64,000 bases of DNA from Mucilaginibacter saanensis (lineage in GTDB: Bacteria > Bacteroidota > Bacteroidia > Sphingobacteriales > Sphingobacteriaceae): NCBI RefSeq assembly GCF_014200575.1, contig NZ_JACHBZ010000001.1:248001-312000 (forward strand), written 5' to 3'. Both the position numbers and the translations under genes were made by a program. A model generated the notes under the pieces. The model worked only from the letters and a program-made list of their open reading frames with translations. It was not told where the DNA came from and made no database searches. Positions 62,684 to 64,000 of this stretch are shown here, piece after piece. The number at the start of each line of letters is the position of its first letter. Positions within the stretch are counted from its first letter, which is position 1.

Positions 62684-64000
62684 TTAATGTATACGCCCGC
62701 GTTCGTCCTCGTTGCCGGTGTCGCGTTTTTCGGTATTGGCATCCCGGCCAAAGCGATAGCTTAGGGCCAGTTGTACAAACCTGTTGAGCTGAAAGTTGGT
62801 AAACTTATTGTTGATGCCGTTAACAGTGGTGCTTACTGCCGATGCACTGCTCCTGAAAGCATCATTCAAGTTTAGGGTGATGTTCAGTTTCTTTTTCATG
62901 GCCAGTGCGGTAAAGCCCACATCTAACTTGTAATAGGCATCTGAACGGCCAATATGGTCAATCTCCGGAAACTGGTACCAGAAATTAATGGCTGCAGCAA
63001 AGGTTTTGTCCGCATTAAAATAGGCCGTATTGTTGGTAGCCAGGTAGGCACCATATCCGCTTATGCTTTTAATGTAGGAGAGGTTGGAGTTTGCGCTGGT
63101 ATGATAAAAAGTGGCCTGGTTGTTATTATCAAGCCAGGGGAAAAGGTGTAATGTCAGGTTTTCGGAAACACCTACACGGTAGGTTTTGATAAAATTTAAG
63201 GGAACGGTGTAAACCAGGTTGGTGTCTGCACTGGCTACGGTTACATTGTAAAAACCATTATCGGTAATGTTTAAGAACAATGCCGAGGTAAGCATGTTTT
63301 TGTAGGTATGCGACAGTTCAAAATTACTATTATATTCGGGTTGCAGAAAGGGATTACCCTCGCCATAACTGTAGGCCGTAAATAGTGATTTAAAGGGATT
63401 AAGATTCCAGAAGGTAGGGCGGTTTACCCGGCGGCCAAAGGTAAATGCAAAGCCATTTGAAGTATCTGCCTGGTAGGATATGGATGCAGATGGAAACAGC
63501 TTTAAATATTTATTGGTATTGATTTGGTTAAGGGTATACGAATTGCCTTTGGTTTCGGTGTATTCGGCCCGTAAACCTACCTGGTATTTCCACTTATCTT
63601 TTTCTTTGTTAAGGTTTACGTATAATGATTGTGTGTTTTCAATATACCTGAACTCGTTGCTCAGGTTGGTATTGTAGGTAAGTTTATCATTAATATCCTT
63701 ATCATAATAAAAGGCATTGCTGTAATTGTTAATAAAGCTGACCTTGCCTCCGAATGCTATTTTGGCAAATGGAGTGGGTATTTCCGCATCGGCTTTAAAA
63801 GTGTAAATGTTGATGTTTTGTTTATTGGTATCAAAATACCGGGTATTGTTTGCGGGTATAACCTGTCCGTTTGGTAAATAACTGTTGCTTTCAAAGTCTG
63901 ATCTGTCTGTACGGTAATAATTAATATAGTCGGCGTTTAAGAGCAGCTTTTTGCCGGTGGTGTCAAAATTGATGATGGCATGCACGTTGCCCGAATTGCT
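62684..64000 (-). CDS. Outer membrane beta-barrel/TonB-dependent receptor-like protein, 5' end outside window
   Basis: The open reading frame continues past base 64000 with no start in view, so at least 439 residues of the C-terminal barrel are present. It resembles the PF14905 outer-membrane barrel family: repeated aromatic-ended strands (YQVGLRAEYTET, ISYQADTSNGFAFTFGRRVN, YSYGEGNPFLQPEYNSNFEL, VQLALSYRFG). A Ser/Asp/Glu-rich tail ends GRIH. The plug, carboxypeptidase-like domain and signal would be upstream. Ligand unknown. Confidence 0.88.
   Translation of the reverse strand, partial: SNSGNVHAIINFDTTGKKLLLNADYINYYRTDRSDFESNSYLPNGQVIPANNTRYFDTNKQNINIYTFKADAEIPTPFAKIAFGGKVSFINNYSNAFYYDKDINDKLTYNTNLSNEFRYIENTQSLYVNLNKEKDKWKYQVGLRAEYTETKGNSYTLNQINTNKYLKLFPSASISYQADTSNGFAFTFGRRVNRPTFWNLNPFKSLFTAYSYGEGNPFLQPEYNSNFELSHTYKNMLTSALFLNITDNGFYNVTVASADTNLVYTVPLNFIKTYRVGVSENLTLHLFPWLDNNNQATFYHTSANSNLSYIKSISGYGAYLATNNTAYFNADKTFAAAINFWYQFPEIDHIGRSDAYYKLDVGFTALAMKKKLNITLNLNDAFRSSASAVSTTVNGINNKFTNFQLNRFVQLALSYRFGRDANTEKRDTGNEDERGRIH

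Noticed and set aside
1..64000. CRISPR arrays, prophage, integrase or rRNA
   Set aside because: No regularly spaced repeats, phage structural genes, recombinases or rRNA segments were seen.

Overview
The window reads as a chromosomal segment of a Bacteroidota bacterium, most likely Sphingobacteriaceae (Mucilaginibacter/Pedobacter-like). The grounds are family content (GH127 beside GH31, LytTR two-component genes, a PF14905-type outer-membrane barrel, a eukaryote-type NADP isocitrate dehydrogenase, a membrane pyrophosphatase), several -7 boxes of the Bacteroidota form TAnnTTTG, and the weakness of Shine-Dalgarno sites. No phage, plasmid, insertion sequence, CRISPR or rRNA was seen. The single tRNA gene is tRNA-Phe.

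1-8.2 kb is one tight forward transcription unit: the end of a GH31 glycosidase, a GH127 beta-L-arabinofuranosidase, then a four-gene module of SGNH hydrolase with TPRs, SxtJ-like membrane protein, 50-residue DUF5989 protein and NodU/CmcH-type carbamoyltransferase. The module has the same parts as sxtI-J-K-L of saxitoxin clusters and is the best candidate here for an incompletely described system. 8.3-13.3 kb holds a Crp/Fnr regulator, two near-perfect Crp-type palindromes and a stress or redox operon (YceI, tautomerase, an SDR without its catalytic Tyr, an NTF2-like protein, nitronate monooxygenase, a broken MBL hydrolase, another SDR). 13.4-18 kb has tRNA-Phe, a pair of heterodisulfide-reductase-like Fe-S proteins around a DUF2750 gene, and small conserved proteins.

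18-26 kb is housekeeping: mtgA, rpsF-rpsR-rplI, dnaX with an A10 slippage site that would give a gamma-like short form, icd and manA. 26-29.7 kb has a PAS histidine kinase with a single-domain receiver, an AlkD-like repair protein and a YciI protein. 29.8-34.7 kb and 42.2-44.0 kb together give the phenylalanine/tyrosine catabolic route: PhhA, HppD, HmgA and a FAH-family hydrolase, with a flavin reductase alongside. 34.8-38.6 kb is a LytTR/LytS pair with two LiaF-like paralogues; 38.9-41 kb is the agmatine-to-putrescine pair aguA/aguB.

41-49 kb has a flippase-like membrane protein, phhA, an SDR, guaA, a PBP1-fold lipoprotein and an RsmB-type RNA methyltransferase. 49.1-50 kb is an ArsR-SRPBCC operon whose promoter sits inside a perfect 16-bp-arm inverted repeat. 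50-64 kb carries MarC, an MFS exporter, two APC permeases flanking the pyrophosphatase hppA, PBP4-type dacB, OsmC, an old yellow enzyme, a dienelactone hydrolase and the C-terminal part of an outer-membrane barrel. At least nine imperfect palindromic elements of two families, with TGTCATCCTGA or TGTCATTGCGAG ends, sit between genes.
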